A stretch of 64,000 nucleotides of DNA. Source: Chelydra serpentina. Lineage: Eukaryota > Chordata > Testudines > Chelydridae. The stretch covers positions 39,868,501 through 39,932,500 of the forward strand of contig JBAIAC010000048.1 in NCBI GenBank assembly GCA_037349315.1, written 5' to 3'. Under the pieces are notes generated by a model. It did no database searches and was not told the origin of the DNA. It worked only from the letters and a program-made list of their open reading frames with translations. Positions 10,191 to 21,556 of the stretch are shown in pieces. A program made the position numbers and the translations under genes. The first letter of the stretch is position 1, and each line of letters opens with the position of its first letter.

Positions 10191-10920
10191 GAGTTTTAAA
10201 GAGATTTGTCTGCATCATGTAGCCAGTTAAGATTAGCCTTTGTAATGGGGAGGTTAAAGTCATTAGGTAGTAAAGACAAATAATAAAACACAGCATTTAT
10301 ATAGATCCCTTTAAAATGTACAAGAACTTTGCAACATCAGTAAAATAACAGCTTCACTAGTTATATGTACATTTAATAAGACATGCCTTGACTTTTAGAT
10401 CATATTTGTCCCACATACTATTCTTTGGACTTGTGGCTTTCCTGGCAGCTGAGGACAGGCTGCTGGCTTCTCCTGGTCTTTGTTCAAGAAATGAAAACTT
10501 GATGTCAACAATCTCATTTACTATTGGTCAATACTGCATGTTCTATTTCTGGGTAAGATTATAGAGAGTTTTTTTATGAGATAAGCCTGAGTCCCAGATG
10601 CCTCAGTTCTTCTTGAATCTTTTCAGTCTGGGTACAGACCTCTATAGGGGGCAAAAATAGCCCTAAATTCCCTAATTGCATTGGTAGATGATCTCTTCCT
10701 GGTGATGGATAAAATGTCCATGCTGATATTGTTAGATCTGTTAGCCTTTGGTAGTGCTGACCATGAGGTATTATTGACTTGCTCTTGAATTGCAGTAGGG
10801 ATGGATGTGCTGCTCTTGAATGATTCTACCCTTTCCTTACAGAGCACACACACAAAATGGTATGGGGAAAGTGCTCTTCCTCCTTAAAGACAATGTTGTA
10901 AAATTCTGCAGGGAAACATT
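10191..10920. other. SLC25A40 first intron, no recognised feature
   Basis: Ordinary AT-rich sequence with short chance frames. I see no exon or repeat I can name. Confidence 0.4.
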
Positions 10921-10921
10921 A

Positions 10922-12141
10922 ATCCTGGGGGAATTGTGCACCACTGTGCGTGCACAGAATTCATGTTCCCCGTAGATTTCTTTGCTTCCCTGTAGAAAAG
11001 TGATTTTCTGACAGGGAAGCAAAGGGAAGATGCAAGAGCAGTCACACACCACTCCCTAGCTGTGCAGGTACATCATTTCAGGCACCCAGAGCAGCTGGGG
11101 GAGAGGTAAATCACTCCTACCCTGAGCCGGGATCAGCTGCTAATCCTGGCTGGGCTGGAGGCAGGAGAGGATGGGACTTCCGCTTCCCCTGCAAGGAGTG
11201 GATGGGGCTGTGTCACATCCACCCCCAGAAACCTCCCCCAGCTGTAGGAAGCTCAGCATCCTCCACGCTTCCTGCCCACATCGCTCCTCAACTGCAGCGG
11301 GGAGGGAGTCACTGTACGGGGAGCTGCTCCCCAATCCGCCCAACACCCGTGCATCCGGACTTTCCATACCCAGACACCCCTGCCAAGCCTCACCCTGTAC
11401 ACTCAGAACCGCCCTAGCCCTCCATACCTGAACCTCACCCCATTGAACCTCTACCCCAGCATCTGCAGCCCTCTGCATCCAGACCCCCATCCCTGCACCC
11501 AGACCATCCCCCACTGAGCTTCCTGCACTCTGATGAGCGCCACATCCCTGTACCGCCCTGAGTCCCTGTGCCACTGACCCCCAATTAGCTGCACCCAGGC
11601 CCCCACCAAGCCCCACTCCCCCAGCACCCTGACCTCTTCACTGAGCCCCAACCACTTTCACTTGGAAGCCCTTGCAGAATCCCATAGCACCTGGAACGCC
11701 CCCTTCCACGAGCCTCTGTGCATCCAGATCCCCCCACACCTAGACCCCCTATTTAGCTGCCTGCACCCAGATTGTCCCACACAGAATCCTCGGACCCCAC
11801 ATCTGGATCCCCCCACACTGAGCCCCTCCACACTTGGATCCTGCCTGCCCCATACCTTGTACACCTAGCGCAGAGGGGGAGGGCCCCAGGGTGTTTCTGC
11901 AGCAGGCCCAGGCCTTGTGCTGTGTTAGGGTCGGGTGCAGCCTCACTGCTGAGTTCATGTCCCCGGGATGCGGGGTGGGGAGTCTGCAGGGTAATTTCTC
12001 ACCTTTGTGCACTGCCATGCTGGAGCCTCTGCAGTTATTTATTGACAAGTAGAACTTGCAGAATTTTAAAATATTGTGTGCAGCATTTTTAATTTTTTGG
12101 CACAGAATTTGTAATTTTTTGCCGCAGAATGCCTTCAGGAG
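10922..12141. mobile_element. Putative DNA transposon with degenerate C-rich interior
   Basis: The left end ATCCTGGGGGAATTGTGCAC resembles the complement of the right end (GCCGCAGAATGCCTTCAGGAG), as diverged terminal inverted repeats. Nearby GCACAGAATTTGTAATTTTT and GTGTGCAGCATTTTTAATTT blocks recur inside. Bases 11120-11870 are a degenerate short repeat of CCCCACACC / GCACCCAGA type, which generates spurious frames on both strands. Exact target duplication was not found. Confidence 0.5.
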
Positions 12142-12594
12142 TTAAACATATATCTTCTGTTCAGCGTGAGTGTGGTGTAGCTAGGATGGTTAGCAAAGAG
12201 ATATGGCCTGCAGTGCTTTCAGAGTGCTGACAACATCCGGCCATTTTACTTGAACTAGCAAATGATGTTGAGCACCTAACTGGGGAAGATGTGGACATGG
12301 ATTAGAGCCTCGTTATTTTTAATGTTTAGAAGGTATTACAAATCTACAGTTAAGCTGTATCAGAGTTTTTTGTTTTAATTTTTATTTAAGTAAACTTGGA
12401 TCTAATTTTTTTTCAGAACAAGCTGTAGAACAAATACATTTTCTAACCTTTACAATAGATAATGACTTGATAATATTGGTATGCAAACAGACTAATATTT
12501 ACATTATACTACTATTGCTTTATTTATTCATTTATTTTTTTCTAATTATTGTTTTCAAAACTTATGGAAAAATCTCATTTCTGTTTCTTAATAG

Positions 12595-12714
12595 GTTGCT
12601 TTTCTGTGAGGAAAATTATGGATTCTGAAGAGAATAACAACAACTTGTATAAAATAACCACTACTCAGCGAGCAATTTCTTCTTGTTGTGGAGCTATTGT
12701 TACATCAGTCTTGG
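12595..12714 (+). CDS. SLC25A40: SLC25A40, exon with start codon (coding 12618-12714)
   Basis: SLC25A40 is an inner-membrane mitochondrial carrier, paralogue of SLC25A39; the pair is linked to glutathione import into mitochondria. The exon follows acceptor TTCTTAATAG and opens at ATG 12618. It encodes 32 residues plus one base, with a polar, Asn-rich head (MDSEENNNN) and the start of transmembrane helix 1 (CCGAIVTSVL), and leaves at TTGG|GTAAGA in phase 1. Joined exons give residues 1-274 of a protein that is about 338 residues in mammals. The three carrier signatures PLDVVK (35-40), PLELIR (161-166) and PFDVVK (255-260) are all present. I choose SLC25A40 over SLC25A39 because of the loop sequence in the fourth exon and the DBF4 neighbour. 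Confidence 0.93.
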
Positions 12715-13229
12715 GTAAGACAAAATATTGATCAAACTTAGCATAAAGTAAATCATAATTCTCTCTTTTGTTTAGACCATTTAAAAAGATCTTTAAACAT
12801 TTATTTTGCATACATTTATTCTGCTGTGCTATAGCACAATAAAGCCTTTGATGTGTTCTCTATCAGCTTTACCATTTAAGTATTTTGAACGTACAAATAC
12901 TTTGGTCAATTTGAGTTTTTCCAGTCTCTTGAGAAAATGTAGTCACTTCCAAAAATGGGAACAATTTTTATTACCTTCTATTATTGTTTCCCCTACCTTA
13001 CCCTGTAACGTCACAGAATAATGTACTTTTCTATCTATAATCAAAATGATGCTAAACAGGTTTTGATTCAGTAATTCCTACTTCTGAAACATGGATGACA
13101 GATAAAGGTTTTTGTTGTAAGTGGTCTGTTTACTATGCTAGTCTTCAATCCTGAAAGCATTATACATGTGAGTAATTTTACACACAAGTCATTCCACTCA
13201 GTTCAGTGGGGCTATTCACCTGCACAAGT
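12715..13229. other. SLC25A40 intron, no recognised feature
   Basis: AT-rich intron sequence. The frames at 12806-13021 and similar lack any domain. Confidence 0.4.
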
Positions 13230-14629
13230 GTTTCCCAGATAACTGGAAAAAGGCTAATGTAGTGCCCATCTTTAAAAAAGGGAAGGAGGAGGATCTGGGG
13301 AACTACAGGCCAGTCAGCCTCACCTCAGTCCCTGGAAAAATCATGGAGCAGGTCCTCAATGAATCAATTTTGAAGCACTTTGAGGAGAGGAAAATGATCA
13401 GGAACAGTCAGCATGGATTTACCTAGGGCAAGTCATACCTGACTAACCTAATTGCCTTCTATGATGAGATAACTGGCTCTGTGGACGAGGGGAAAGCAGT
13501 GGACGTGTAATTCCTTGACTTTAGCAAAGCTTTTGATCCGGTCTCCCACGGTATTCTTGCCAGCAAGTTAAAGAAGTATGGGCTGGATGAATGGACTATA
13601 AGGTGGATAGAAAGCTGGCTAGATCGTCGGGCTCAATGGGTAGTGATCAAGGGCTTCATGTCTAGTTGGCAGCCGGTATCAAGCGGAGTGCCGCAAGGGT
13701 CAGTCCTGGGGCCAGCGTTGTTCAATATCTTTATTAATTATCTGGAGAATAGCATGGATTGCACCCTCAGCAAGTTGGCAGATAACACTAAACTGGGAGG
13801 AGTGGTAGACATCTTGGAGGGTAGGGATATGATACAGAGGGACCTAAACAAATTGAAGGATTGGGCCAAAAGAAATCTGATGAGGTTCGACAAGGGCAGA
13901 GTCCTGCACTTAGAAAGGAAGAATCCCATGCACTGCTACAGACTAGGGACCAAGTGGCTAGGCAGCAGTTCTGCAGAAAAGGACCTAGGGATTATGGTGG
14001 ACAAGAAGCTGGATATAAGTCTACAGTGTGCCCTTGTTGCCAAGAAGGCTAACGGCATTTTGGGCTGAATAAGTAGGAGCATTGCCAGCAGATCGAGGGA
14101 CATGATCATACCCCTCTATTCGGCATTGGTGAGGCCTCATCTGGAGTACTGTGTCCAGTTTTGGGCCCCACACTACAAGAAGGATGTGGAAACATTGGAA
14201 AGAGTCAAGTGGAGGACAACAAAAATGATTAGGAGGCTGGAGCACATGATTTATTAGGAGAGGCTGAGGGAATTATTTAGTCTGCAGAAGAGAAGAATGA
14301 GGGGGTATTTGATAGCTGCTTTCAACTACCTGAAAAGGGGTTCCAAAGAGGATGGATCTAGACTGTTCTCAGTGATACCAGATGAAAGAACAAGGAGTAA
14401 TGGTCTCAAGTTACAGTGGGGGAGGTTTTAGGTTGGATATTAGGAGGGTGGTGAAGCACTGGAATGGGTTATCTAGGGAGGTGGTGGAATCTCCTTCCTT
14501 AGAGGTTTTTAAGGTCAGGCTTGACAAAGCCCTGGCTGGGATGATTTAGTGGGGATTAGGTCTTGCTTTGAGCAGGGGCTTAGACTAGATGACCTCCTGA
14601 GGTCCTTTCCAACCCTGATATTCTGTGAT
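13230..14629 (+). mobile_element. CR1 LINE, 5'-truncated, with reverse transcriptase remnant
   Basis: The element begins within the reverse transcriptase ([19 protein letters not shown] region) and runs to a canonical CR1 3' end (CCTTTCCAACCCTGATATTCTGTGAT). The longest open piece (13643-14068) includes the SGVPQGSVLGPALFNIFIN motif and downstream thumb region. Stops at about 13424 and 13507 and a changed YADD-type box (LADN) show it is dead. It is in the sense direction within an SLC25A40 intron. Confidence 0.9.
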
Positions 14630-15011
14630 CGGGAATTCAGCTATAATGAACCTGAAAAGTAAATGTATTGGAGAATTTCTTCTTTGAGAAAAAGAAATAA
14701 TTATAAATTTTTAGAGGCAGCATGATTTAGTGAACTGACCACAAGGCTGGAAAAAGAAGAGAGGAAGCCAACAACTTTTAAATTGCTATCCCAATTCTGA
14801 TTTGCTGCATGTACTTGAGCATGTTCCAGCTGCATAATGAGGATAACACCTGTCTTGTAGGAGAGTTGTGGAGATTGATTAATTACAATAAAGTGTTTCA
14901 AAGCTGAAAAATATTATAAAAGCTAAAAATGGTGTTGTTGGTAATAGTTTTGTGTTTAGTTAGAGGTATTCTCAGTTGAGTTGGCTGGAGGGAGAATAAC
15001 AGGTGAAAAGT

Positions 15012-15028
15012 CCCCCCCCCCCCCCCCC
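15012..15028 (+). repeat. Poly-C tract
   Basis: An uninterrupted run of about 17 cytosines. Its length is prone to sequencing error. Confidence 0.8.
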
Positions 15029-15039
15029 GATTGTGTGCA

Positions 15040-15297
15040 CTTTGTGTGGGTATGACTTCACTAGCAACATTAAAGAACTGCCGCGGCAGCGCTTTAATAT
15101 GACTGTGTAGTCATGCACCAGCGCTGGGAGAGAGAGCTCTCCCAGTGCTATAAAAAAACCCACCTCCCCAAGGGGAGTGCACTGTCTACACTGCCACTTT
15201 ACAGTGCTGAAACTTGCAGTGCTCACGGGGGGCATGTTTTCACACCCCTGAGTGAGAAAGTTGCAGCACTGTAAAGTGCCAGTGTAGACAAGCCCTG
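15040..15297. mobile_element. MITE with CTACACTGGCACTTTACAG-type end
   Basis: The right end reads CACTGTAAAGTGCCAGTGTAGACAAG. Internal near-palindromes occur (GCACTGTAAAGTGCCAGTG with CACTGCCACTTTACAGTGC, and GCTGGGAGAG with CTCTCCCAG). This pattern matches an abundant non-autonomous DNA element of turtle genomes. The left limit is approximate. Confidence 0.55.
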
Positions 15298-15734
15298 TGT
15301 GTTTTTAATTATAAGTTTCAATGGCATCCAGTAGTGAGGGGTACTTAGACCCAGTCCTGCAAACAGTTAAGCACATGTGAAACTTTTTGTAAAGTTATGC
15401 ATTTATTTAAAAATGTACAGGATCAGAGATGTACTTTCTGACTCTTCGAGATACTGAAGGTATTTAGAGCACTCTTCTTGTTAATCCTTTGCTACTGGGT
15501 CCACCCCTGACAATTGATTAATGGCACAGCTACTGGCAAAGTCAGCTATTTCTTCAGTGTCCATTTTCAAATACATGTAGCTTCTTTAAAGTAAACTGCA
15601 CAGATTTGGGATTATTTTTCTTATTTTGAGATAATTTTTATTTTTTGCTGACTACTGTTTCACTTCCTATTTGGAGGCCTGGATTGATTTGCTTATGAGG
15701 GAGATGCCATGATTCTGAAGTTTGGTAAAGGAGA

Positions 15735-15774
15735 GTGTGCGTGTGTGTGCGCGCGTGTGCGCGCGTGAGTGCGC
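15735..15774 (+). repeat. Alternating GT/GC repeat
   Basis: A 40-bp alternating purine-pyrimidine tract of GTGTGTGC and GCGCGTGT blocks, able to adopt Z-DNA. Confidence 0.8.
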
Positions 15775-16546
15775 TCTGATTGCCTGGGAATTCCTGTTAT
15801 AAGAACTGCTCAAGAGGGACTATCTGGACTGCCCTTGATTGACAGTATTACTCTAAATGGGGATTTGCCAGCAGGAGTTGGCTTCTCTCATTGTGCAGCA
15901 GAGATGGAATGCTGACCTCAGCTATAACTAGGGCTCCCTGTGTTCAGTGGGACCTGATTCTACCACAGTAATGCCTTAAGTTTCTTAGCAACCACTGCCA
16001 AATTACATGGCAATATCAATTTATTCTGTTCCCTCTCCTCCACAGCAATACATGCAGCTGCGTCTGATAGTTTAAAATATTAATTGACATATAATATGTT
16101 GATTGATTATTTTAAAGGATGAGTTTTTCCACTATGCTCTCCCTGCATCCCTGCACTCTGCACAGTCCTTGGCTCCTGCGGTCTTCTGCAAGCAACCCAG
16201 ATCGGAACTTGCTTCCATGTTTGTGCAAGGGATGGGATCAGCTTATAGCCTCCTTTAGCAACTTATTTTCCTGGACCTTACTAGCTTCACTATTCTCCAT
16301 ACTGCCCAGCTCATTAGTTTATGCTTCTGGTTCCCCCGCTTCCTGGCTGTAAGCTAGATTCCATCTCTGTGTGACTACATGTGAACAGTGAAGTGCTGAT
16401 CACATTCACTGCAATCCAACTACCACTGCATAGTGGAGAAATCTGGAGAGCAAGAGGCAGCTGCTGGCAGGTCCCAACCAGGAGGGAAGATGGAAAACAA
16501 AATGTTGGGTGCCTGCAGCAAAAAAGACAAACTTGAAGCAAAAGTG
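15775..16546. other. SLC25A40 intron, unclassified
   Basis: No exon, terminal repeat or transposon domain recognised. Short frames near 16119-16607 look like chance. Confidence 0.4.
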
Positions 16547-16800
16547 AACATAAGAGAGGCCGTGCTGGGTCAGACCAAAGGTCCATCCAGCCCAGTATCC
16601 TGTCCACCGACAGTGGCCAATGCCAGGTGCCCCAGAGTGAGTGGACCTAACAGGTAATAATCAAGTGATCCCTCTCCTGCCATCCATCACCCCCCTCTGA
16701 CAAACAGAGGCTAAGGACACCATTCCTTGCCCATCCTGGTTAATAGCCATTAATGGACTTCATCTCCATGAATTTATCCATAATTCCATAGCATATTTGG
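16547..16800 (-). mobile_element. CR1-clade LINE 3' UTR fragment
   Basis: The bases (GCTGGGTCAGACCAAAGGTC, then CAGCCCAGTATCCTGTC and ATCAAGTGATCC) are the same family as the 3' end of the minus-strand LINE at 44450-44660. It is a severely 5'-truncated copy on the minus strand. Confidence 0.8.
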
Positions 16801-18129
16801 GCTTGTGTACACACAGAAACTGCACCAGTGTAACTAAATCATTTTCTAGTTTGTTTTAATTGAACTGGTTCAGCCCCCTTATGTGTACACTCTTTAATCT
16901 ATTTAAAAGTGCCTAGTATTGATTTATCTTAATTTTGTTGGCTAGTTGAAAATAGCTAAGGAAAACATATGAGCATCCATCACTTAGTTTTTGTATAGAG
17001 ATCACATGTGACATACTATAGTGTTTTTTTTAATAGAGCCTGAAATAATTAGCAGATGTTGTAGTTTGCAGGTGTAAACTTCCATCCTATATCGTTGCTA
17101 AATGAATTGCTTCAACTGTAGTATTGTTTTTTACTCATTGACATGCTGTGGAAAATATTTTAGTTGAGCTGCAGAAGATTTTTTTATTATTTGGGTTTGT
17201 GCCCTTTTTCTGCTATATTATGATGTATGAAGAAGGCCAAAATAAGATGATGTATGATCGTCCTTGGATTTGCCAGAGGACCTTTTACGAGTCTCCAGCC
17301 ATGTGTATTATGAACTCTCACACCTTAATTGAAGGGGTGGATGTGTCTGGATCTTTAATAAAACCATCCTCCTCCACCCTCTCCACACAACCTTCCACAT
17401 ACATTAGGAATTGCAATTATATTAGGTGTTACATTTCTTGTTTAGCAAATAGTCTAACTAAAGATCCCATACCGCTTAGTTGTTCTGCTTTCAGGCCTTG
17501 TCTACATTGGGGAACTGTTAACCAATGGGGGGAGAGAGAGAGTATGTGTGTGTGTGTAAATTTCTCAACATAGATGTGACCTGGGTCTCCTCAGATGTCA
17601 TATTTCACTACTCCTCCAATCACTAGCTTTCAGCATAGACAAACTTTAATTTGTAAAGTGAAAAGAAAGCTGATTTTTTTTTTTTTTTTAAAAAGGCCAG
17701 TCCCCCACATACCTTCATCTAAATGCATTGTAAAGGAGAGCACAAGTCAACTTTTTTTTACTTTGCACATTGCCATTACAATCAATTTAATGAAATAGAC
17801 AAGTATACACTAACACACTGTGGGTACTATGTTGCTCTGATAATATGGACAATTGCTTAATTGGCACACACTGTTTCCACCGTGGTATGCCATTTAAATG
17901 ATTCTGCTGTGCTGTTTCATACAAATTCAGCAGTACAGCTTAATGGTACACGCCTCTTTGATTGGGTTTTGAATAATCCCCGTACTCTTCTAAATATTTT
18001 ATCTCAGTCTCTCTGATGGGAAATTAGAAGGCAAAGGGATAGCTGGTCACCTACAAGCCACATAGGATATTAGCTATTTTTAGTCCAGCAAAACATCTGT
18101 TAAACAGCTTCTCTGTTTTCTCTAGCTGA
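16801..18129. other. SLC25A40 intron, unclassified
   Basis: AT-rich intron. A 141-codon frame at 17148-17573 has no recognisable domain and ends in a GT repeat; I treat it as chance. Confidence 0.4.
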
Positions 18130-18136
18130 TACCTTG

Positions 18137-19268
18137 TGTGACATTCGATACCTTGGGGGAGCGCCCTGTAAACCCCATGTTCCTCATTTATATATATTTG
18201 TGATCTTGCGTATAAAGCATGCCGTGTAAGGTATCAGGGGAAACGTTAAGATCTGCTGAAAACCACTGTTCCATCTAAATATGCATATCATTAATGCATA
18301 TGAAGTTATGAGAATGTGCTGTATGGTTGTCACTAAAATATGCTGTGGGTTTGGGAAGTGCCCAGATACTAGCTCTCCAGAGATAATGATAAGGGAACAG
18401 GTAATCAATGCCCCGGTGGGTGCTGAACGGACATTATCACCCATTGTCCAGCAGAGGAGTTACAATTCAGTGACTCACTCACGGGAGACACACCAGGGTA
18501 TTGCTTCACCTTGGGACTCAGCAGTGCCCACCAGACATGCCTGGACTTCTGTTCTCCAAACACATGGACTAAGGGTATAAAACAGAACACAGGGGTCCCA
18601 CTGCTTGGCCTTTCTCCTTCCCCCACCTTCGCTGCAAGCAACCAGGACACTCAGAAGACTGAAGACTTCAACACAGGGGACTGATCCAGGTTTCAAGGGT
18701 GTACTATGTACTGCACTATTCAGTGGGGTGAGAAAAACTGCTTTATCTAAATGTTGCCCAGTCTAATAGGGTTGAGAGTTGTAGACTGTGTGCTTTTATT
18801 TTATTTTGGTAACTAGCTCTGACTTTGCCTATCACTTATAATCACTTAAAATCTATCTTTTGTAGTCAAGAAATTTGTTTAACTGTTTATTTTTACCAAT
18901 GAGTTTGCCTGAAGTGTTTGGTAAGGGTGTTTGCTCAGGTTTACAAAGGCTAGTGTATATCCACTTTCCATCAATGAAGTGGTGAACCAATTAATACATT
19001 TGCACTGCTCATCTTCAGCAGTACAAGATGGTATATTTCTGAGGTACAAGGCTGGGGGGATTTGGTTGGTACCTTTTTCTGTGTGATTCATGAGTGGCTC
19101 TGGGAGCATTCATGCAATCTAGCTGGGTGTGGGGCTCCACATGCAGTTGTGCTTAGTGTGATAACAGCACCTGGAGGGGCTTGCTGATTGTCACTAGCAA
19201 AGCATTGCGAGAGACAACCTGGGCTGGAGAATTAAGTGGTCCCAGGCTGCACCCCGGAGATCCCGTCA
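18137..19268 (+). mobile_element. Solo LTR, 1.13 kb
   Basis: It starts TGTGACATTCGATACC and ends GATCCCGTCA. TACCTTG flanks both sides (18130-18136 and 19269-19275); because TG abuts it, the true duplication could be the 5-bp TACCT. A TATAAAA box lies at about 18575 on the plus strand, downstream of a long U3-like region. There is no internal coding part. It looks like an endogenous-retrovirus LTR, class not assigned. Confidence 0.85.
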
Positions 19269-19458
19269 TACCTTGCAAAATGATTATTTTATTTTTCTGA
19301 GAAATAATTAGTGTAGTAGTTGTGGAAGTTCATGACATGGCATCAGAATTGATGTGCTGCTACTCTTCCAGGGCTTGCAGCGTGTTCCTAAGGAGGAAAT
19401 AATACATCTAAAAAGTATTAATCAAAAAGTCACGTGATTCTTTTTTGGTTTGTTTTAG

Positions 19459-19518
19459 TGACACCTCTTGATGTTGTCAAAATTCGACTGCAAGCCCAAA
19501 GCAATTCATTTGCTAACG
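19459..19518 (+). CDS. SLC25A40: SLC25A40, second coding exon
   Basis: Acceptor TTTTAG, donor AACG|GTAAAT; phase 1 in and phase 1 out. It encodes residues 33-52 plus a split glycine, including the first carrier signature TPLDVVKIRLQAQ at the end of transmembrane helix 1. In carriers this kinked helix end forms the matrix salt-bridge network. Confidence 0.93.
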
Positions 19519-19981
19519 GTAAATATACAGTTTTTTAAATAATTACGGTAATCTGATATCCTTATAAATACTTTCCATCTTAATAATTTTCCCCAAATCT
19601 ATTTTAAGCGTACTTCTACTCCAAAAAATGATCATGTAAGGTATAAATGAAATCTGATTTAATTGTATCCAAATCCTTTCCTGTTTTCTTGCTCCTTCAA
19701 CAGCCACTAAAGTAGCACCAGCTCCACTAGTGCTTAACTCAAGCTTTTGGAGTCTGGGTAAGCAATTTCACTTAGTCTGGCAGGGAGGTTTTTGGTAGGT
19801 GTGTTTGTTGCTCCCCTTCCTTTCCCTTTTTAATACCAGCCTTTATTGGCTTTCTACGTTTAGTCTGCCCCAGTTTGTCAGACCAGCATATTTGTTAGCT
19901 ATATGACTGATTTGGAAATGCTATTGAATGGCAAAGATATTGCAGGAGTTAACTGTTTCTTTATATGTAACATTTTATTAG

Positions 19982-20088
19982 GAAAATCTTTTGTATACTC
20001 CAACGGCCTTATGGATCATGTATATGTCTGTGAGGAGGGGAACAGCAAAGCCTGGTATAAGAAACCTGGCCATTTCAGAGGGATGTTG
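19982..20088 (+). CDS. SLC25A40: SLC25A40, third coding exon (matrix loop 1)
   Basis: Acceptor TTTATTAG, donor ATGTTG|GTAAGG; phase 1 in and phase 0 out. Residues 53-88 form the first matrix loop, with [10 protein letters not shown] and YVCEEG. This loop distinguishes the SLC25A39/40 pair, in which its cysteines are reported to sense iron-sulfur clusters in SLC25A39. Here only Cys69 remains; position 55, Cys in human SLC25A40 as I recall it, is Ser. Confidence 0.93.
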
Positions 20089-20569
20089 GTAAGGAATTAT
20101 ATTTATAATACTAAGTATATTGGGAATGTGTTAAAAATAAACATTGATATACTACCAGTTAAACCTCTAAAGGAGTTCATGTGCTATCCACTGTTGTTTA
20201 AGAGGGATTTCATATTACAAGACAATATCACTAGGAGTGTACATACTTTGACAGTAAAGATTTATCAACTTGTTTAAATATAGCAAGTATCTCATAAGAT
20301 TTTTCTTTTCTTTCTGACACACTACCTACTGTTAAAACAGTAAGGTTCAGATCCATGCAGATCAGATTGCAGGGTTGGTTTTTGCACCTTTGTTAATCAG
20401 CCTGCAGGACCCAAGCTAAAACCTTAAATGTAGACACAAAACAGTACTTGGTAGCTCCCATATTTCCCCCCACCTAACATCAGATTCTGTTAACATATCA
20501 TGTAACTAATAAGATGCATTTTTTCCCTGCTCAGTCACTGCTTTTTGTTGCATCCCTTCTCCCATCCTC

Positions 20570-20660
20570 CCTCTGTACTGTTTTAGATTATAAATTCTTT
20601 GGAGCAAGTTTGTAAAGTGTCCAGCACACTTTGGGCCCTATGTAAACGTTAATCGTCTTG
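20570..20660 (+). mobile_element. Old L3/CR1-like LINE 3'-end fragment
   Basis: TTTAGATTATAAATTCTTTG and GTCCAGCACACTTTGGG resemble the 3' terminal part of the ancient LINE family also seen near 3830 and 41850. Short and diverged. Confidence 0.4.
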
Positions 20661-21205
20661 CTGGAATCACATCACAACAAAAAGTATATTAACTAGGGGA
20701 ACAAACATTTGGCCAGATCCTCAGCTGGTGTAAATCAGCCAATGGAACTGTGCCAATTTACTTCCCTTAAGGAAGTGGTTCTTTATATTTAATGGTATAA
20801 CAAACAAAGGGCATATATTCAAATGCAGTACAGGTAGGCAGTGACAGAAAATCATCATCCTATATTGACTGGTGACCATATGAAACTAGCTAGTGGTCCA
20901 CATAGTTTCTATTGGCGCTGTCTACATCACCATAAAACCACATCCTAATTGGCCACGCATAATATGCATTTTTGTTGTTAGAGGCCAAATACTGACTAAG
21001 CATGGATAGTGAATTATCTTCTTATACCTGGAGGTATTTCTTTCACATGACAGTGGAGGTGTGTGGGTGGGATAGTTTGGGGAGTTGTGTGGGTGGGATA
21101 GTTTGGGGAAGCTTTCACAGTTGCTGCCTATGCTGTACCTGTTTTGAAAGTAATTTGTTCCCAGTCATATCTATCATGCTTCTTTGATGACTACTGATGT
21201 TACAA

Positions 21206-21342
21206 ACTAAGGTCCCAATCCTGCAAAGATTTATGTACATGCTTTACTTTATACATGTGAATATTCTGATTGATACCAATGGAGGAACTAGTACTTAAAG
21301 TTAATTATGTGAGTAAGTGTTTGCAGAATTGGGGCCTTAGTG
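21206..21342. repeat. Palindromic MITE-like repeat
   Basis: The ends AAGGTCCCAATCCTGCAAAG and TTTGCAGAATTGGGGCCTT are inverted copies. Same family as 2979-3118. Confidence 0.6.
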
Positions 21343-21488
21343 TGATGAACCATTTTTGGTGTACTACTTTCTCTTACAGTGTATTTTTAATTCCATCTCC
21401 TGCCATCTCCTGCCTCACCAACATCATTATTACATGAACTGGAGAGTTAAATAACCAACTAATGATCTGCATTTGGTTATTTTTTTAG

Positions 21489-21556
21489 GATGCGTTTGTG
21501 AAAATTATTAAAATAGAGGGTATTAAATCACTGTGGAGTGGACTTCCTCCAACGCT
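21489..21556 (+). CDS. SLC25A40: SLC25A40, fourth coding exon
   Basis: Acceptor TTTTTTAG, donor ACGCT|GTAAGT; phase 0 in and phase 2 out. Residues 89-110 include the amphipathic matrix helix and the carrier motif EGIKSLWSGLPPT leading into transmembrane helix 2. Confidence 0.93.

Noticed and set aside
17148..17573. 141-codon plus-strand frame
   Set aside because: No domain, no splice context, runs into a GT repeat; probably chance in AT-rich intron.
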